A stretch of 39,233 nucleotides of DNA from a virus. This document shows, piece after piece, positions 37,090-39,233 of this stretch (positions within the stretch are counted from its first letter, which is position 1; each line of letters begins with the position of its first letter). The notes beneath the pieces were generated by a model. The model did no database searches. It was given only the letters and a program-made list of their open reading frames with translations, and was not told the origin of the DNA. The position numbers were made by a program, and so were the translations under genes. The stretch is taken from the IMG/VR virus record IMGVR_UViG_3300046558_000150, positions 1 to 39,233 of that record; one strand, 5' to 3'.

Positions 37090-37613
37090 CGCCGTGCTCC
37101 CATCCGGAGGTCGTGAAGTTCCTGCGGGGTGATGTCGGGCTTCCACTGGCGGCACGTGCGCTGCCAGATGGCAGACAGCGCCGATTCGGTGCGCTGTGCG
37201 TAGTTCCCGAGGTCGCCGAGCTTCCCGTGACGCGACCCGACGAGGTCTCGCTCGAGGCGGTCGAGACGAGTGTGCGCGGTGCGGACGACTCGGTCCATCG
37301 CGACCGTCAGCCGGTTCTCCCACGTGTCTTCCATCGGCGCGAGGTGCGTGTCCGCCGAGTGGTCTTCACACCACTGGCAGTAGCGTTCCCCGTCGTCTTC
37401 GACCATGCCCGCTTCGGGGCAGTCGATGGTGACGACGTGCGCTGGGCAGTACGAGCGGTCCGAGTCCGAGTCGACGAGCCACCCGATCTCTTCGGCCCGC
37501 CACCCGTTGTCGTACGGGTCGAGCGTGTACGTGTAGTCGTCGCCGTCGTAGAGCTCCCCGCATTCGGGGAAGTCGCACTGGATGGCGTGGAATGTCTCAG
37601 CCTTGAGGCTCAT
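37086..37613 (-). CDS. hypothetical protein with zinc-binding N-terminus
   Basis: 175 residues from ATG 37613. Two Cys pairs, QCDFPECGELYDG and RYCQWCEDHSADTH, with SYCPAHVVTIDC between, suggest a zinc-bound N-terminal half. The C-terminal half is helical (VMDRVV-type segment AMDRVVRTAHTRLDRLERDL). Family not recognised. Confidence 0.7.
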   Translation of the reverse strand: MSLKAETFHAIQCDFPECGELYDGDDYTYTLDPYDNGWRAEEIGWLVDSDSDRSYCPAHVVTIDCPEAGMVEDDGERYCQWCEDHSADTHLAPMEDTWENRLTVAMDRVVRTAHTRLDRLERDLVGSRHGKLGDLGNYAQRTESALSAIWQRTCRQWKPDITPQELHDLRMGARR

Positions 37614-37903
37614 GGTTGGTTCCCTTCTTCGGGGTTGGCGATCGCCAACAGGACGTCGGCATGGCACGGTTCGCCATCGAACGGGCACCAGCACGCGAGG
37701 TCTTTCCCCCGCAGTGGGTCGAGCAGAGTCGGTTCGTCCCCGAGCTTCCACCGGATCATCTGCTCGAACCGGCGGACGGCCTCGTGACGTCCGAACTCTT
37801 CGACGGTGAACGGGTTGCCCCATCGGGACGGTCGTGCGACGACGACCGCCCCTTCGGGCTTCCGGTATCCGCGCCGGCGTGAGAGCTGCAGGCGCTCAGG
37901 CAC
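37610..37903 (-). CDS. DUF4326 family protein
   Basis: 97 residues from a GTG: YRKPEGAVVVARPSRWGNPF, then LRGKDLACWCPFDGEPCHAD are the two diagnostic blocks of DUF4326, with conserved WGNPF, CWC and CHAD. Widespread in phages and bacteria; suspected nucleotide or nucleic-acid role but function unknown. Overlaps the next gene by ATGA. Confidence 0.9.
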   Translation of the reverse strand: MPERLQLSRRRGYRKPEGAVVVARPSRWGNPFTVEEFGRHEAVRRFEQMIRWKLGDEPTLLDPLRGKDLACWCPFDGEPCHADVLLAIANPEEGNQP

Positions 37904-38204
37904 GGGGCACCTCCTTCGGTCGGGCGATCCACTCGGTGAGTTGATCGCGGAGTTCGGTGGCGGATGCTTCGGTGAGGACGGCGTCGCTCAGCGACACGCT
38001 CAGGCGCAGGTATGCCGCGACCGTGTCCCCCGACTCGTCGTCGCATCCCGGAACGCACCATGCGGGGATCGTGGCGAGCTCCACGATGGACGTCGGGTCT
38101 GTCGGTGATGGGAACCGGTGAGAGCCTCGGTACAGGAGCACTGTGCCGTCGCGATCGCCGTCCTCGGTCTCGCCGATGAGCGGCCATGACGAGTAGATGC
38201 TCAC
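37896..38204 (-). CDS. DUF6907-like protein
   Basis: 102 residues from GTG 38204. TIPAWCVPGCDDESGDTVAA, then LRLSVSLSDAVLTEASATEL resemble the small actinobacterial DUF6907 pattern (a WC..GC motif followed by a helix). Weak but reasonable match. Role unknown. Confidence 0.6.
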   Translation of the reverse strand: MSIYSSWPLIGETEDGDRDGTVLLYRGSHRFPSPTDPTSIVELATIPAWCVPGCDDESGDTVAAYLRLSVSLSDAVLTEASATELRDQLTEWIARPKEVPRA

Positions 38205-38491
38205 TGGGTCTTCTCCCGTGCGAGATCAGCGGTGAGCTCTGCGATCCACTGCTCGCGCTTCGCCTGGTCGACGCCGCCGAGCGCGCGGATGCGGTCGGCT
38301 TCGGCGTGCTCTTCCGTCGTGAGCTTGCGACCCCACCACTGGATGACGCCGGTCTTCTCTTCGCCGTCGGCGGTGACCCAGTGGTCGTGGCCCTTGTGCT
38401 TCCAGTGCCGCCCGGTCTTCTCGCACTCCCACACCTCGCCGCGCTTCAGCGCGTTCGGGTATGCCTCCTTGCACTGCTCGAGGTCAGGCAT
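38201..38491 (-). CDS. hypothetical protein
   Basis: 96 residues: ECEKTGRHWKHKGHDHWVTA and GVIQWWGRKLTTEEHAEADR. Rich in His and Trp, possibly metal-binding. Coupled to its neighbours (GTGA and 8-base overlap). No family recognised. Confidence 0.65.
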   Translation of the reverse strand: MPDLEQCKEAYPNALKRGEVWECEKTGRHWKHKGHDHWVTADGEEKTGVIQWWGRKLTTEEHAEADRIRALGGVDQAKREQWIAELTADLAREKTQ

Positions 38492-39173
38492 TCCGCTTCT
38501 CCTTCTTGGCCGCTTTCTCGCGGCGTTTCATGTCGTTCGCGAACCATTCGATGGCGGGGGCGTAGAGCTTCACCCACGCGTCCCAGGTGAGAGAGAACCC
38601 GCATTCTGGGGTGCGGCAGATGACGAGTAGGTCGTCGCCGAACTGTTCCGGTGCACGGCGCATCAGGTGCGGTTCGTTACACGTCGGACAACGAATTCCA
38701 GGGATGGGTCGGAGTTGTGCTTCCGAGTCCTGCCACCGTCTCAACGCCGTGTTCATGCGTCTCAACAGGACGACCGCCCATGTCGCACCCTCGATCGTGT
38801 TCACCCACTCGTCGACGTCGATGAACACGGCGGCATGGGCGAGTCGGATCGCCTCATCGATCGACGCGGACGACGGGATCACCCGGGCACCGAGTGCTTC
38901 CATGAGCTGGTCGGCCGCGATCCACGGGTCGGGCATGAGGATCGACTTCGTCAATGACGTGTCCACCCGTTCACCGATCGCAGTCGCGGGCCGGTCGATA
39001 CTTCGGAGGTGGGAGATCAACCAGGCGAGACGCCCCAGAGCATCCACCACCTGGTGGTAGCACGGGCCGCACAGGTACCCGTGGGTTGCCGACCTCGGGA
39101 TGCACCCACGGCAGGCCTCGTCCTCACAGGTCGCGTAGTGCGCTTCCGGGATACGCTCCCCCGCCGGAGTCAT
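38484..39173 (-). CDS. zinc-finger protein, open upstream to the window edge
   Basis: 229 residues from ATG 39173 (GGGGG upstream); the frame stays open to the right edge. N-terminal CEDEACRGCIPRSATHGYLC with GPCYHQV is a Cys4-5 zinc finger. A helical middle (QLMEALGARVIPSSASIDEA) follows. A second Cys cluster (GIRCPTCNEPHLM; VICRTPECGFSLTWDAW) with a basic Lys-rich end closes it. Likely DNA- or RNA-binding early protein. If the genome is circular, it is in frame with the DnaJ-type zinc finger at 1-144. Confidence 0.75.
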   Translation of the reverse strand: MTPAGERIPEAHYATCEDEACRGCIPRSATHGYLCGPCYHQVVDALGRLAWLISHLRSIDRPATAIGERVDTSLTKSILMPDPWIAADQLMEALGARVIPSSASIDEAIRLAHAAVFIDVDEWVNTIEGATWAVVLLRRMNTALRRWQDSEAQLRPIPGIRCPTCNEPHLMRRAPEQFGDDLLVICRTPECGFSLTWDAWVKLYAPAIEWFANDMKRREKAAKKEKRNA

Positions 39174-39233
39174 CCCCCGACGCCGGCACGGGGACGGACG
39201 ATCCGACCTGTGGACCGCGCCCATCGACTCGTG

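Overview
This window is a GC-rich, gene-dense genome of a temperate siphophage or prophage from an actinobacterium. Small families typical of actinophages (DUF3039, DUF3263, DUF4326, DUF7455-like), many GTG starts, TANNNT -10 boxes and apparently leaderless genes point to the Actinobacteria. The general look suggests a Microbacterium-type host, but that is an inference. Nearly every gene boundary is an ATGA, GTGA or TGATG overlap.

Layout. One long minus-strand run begins at about 2.4 kb with a Cro-like HTH gene. It continues through a 38-residue bL36-like protein, a small membrane protein and a 0.7 kb structured non-coding stretch (1082-1787) to a polynucleotide kinase, a hypothetical gene and a DnaJ-type zinc-finger gene that runs off the left edge. 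If the map is circular, the run resumes at the right edge. It then passes through about 20 small early/accessory genes (39.2-32.4 kb), two HNH nucleases, the terminase subunits, portal, MuF-like protein, scaffold, decoration protein, capsid (31.5-24.4 kb), head-tail connectors, major tail protein, frameshifted tail chaperones, tape measure and minor tail genes (24.4-13.8 kb). It ends with a lysis set and tail fibre (13.8-7.6 kb) at a bidirectional terminator near 7.55 kb. The plus strand carries the lysogeny side: repressor and ImmA metallopeptidase (2.5-3.4 kb), a probable attP region (3.4-3.65 kb), two small genes and a tyrosine integrase (3.66-5.25 kb). A separate accessory cassette follows (5.3-7.5 kb).

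Regulation visible in the sequence. A repressor motif built on TCAGTAATTACTGA or GTAATTAC lies inside the spacers of at least three promoter-like sequences: the Cro-like gene, a 34-codon leaderless mini-gene next to the integrase, and the attP/integrase region. Another partial copy precedes the repressor itself. The repressor plus ImmA pair suggests ICEBs1/phi105-type induction by proteolysis rather than RecA-driven self-cleavage. A second operator family (TGTAGGTACACC, two copies 21 bp apart) controls the divergent promoters of the accessory cassette, which encodes a ribbon-helix-helix protein.

Most unusual items: (1) a plus-strand lipoprotein moron wedged antisense between the tail chaperone and tape-measure genes, with a leaderless promoter and a stop codon shared with the convergent chaperone gene; (2) a phage-encoded ribosomal protein bL36-like zinc protein with exchanged ligands, just after the Cro-like gene; (3) a repressor-controlled leaderless mini-gene with its own terminator; (4) a structured region with a tRNA T-arm/acceptor-like element, two diverged repeats and four hairpins; (5) a GDPD-domain tail fibre with an array of about eight 20-residue repeats, interrupted by the enzyme domain.
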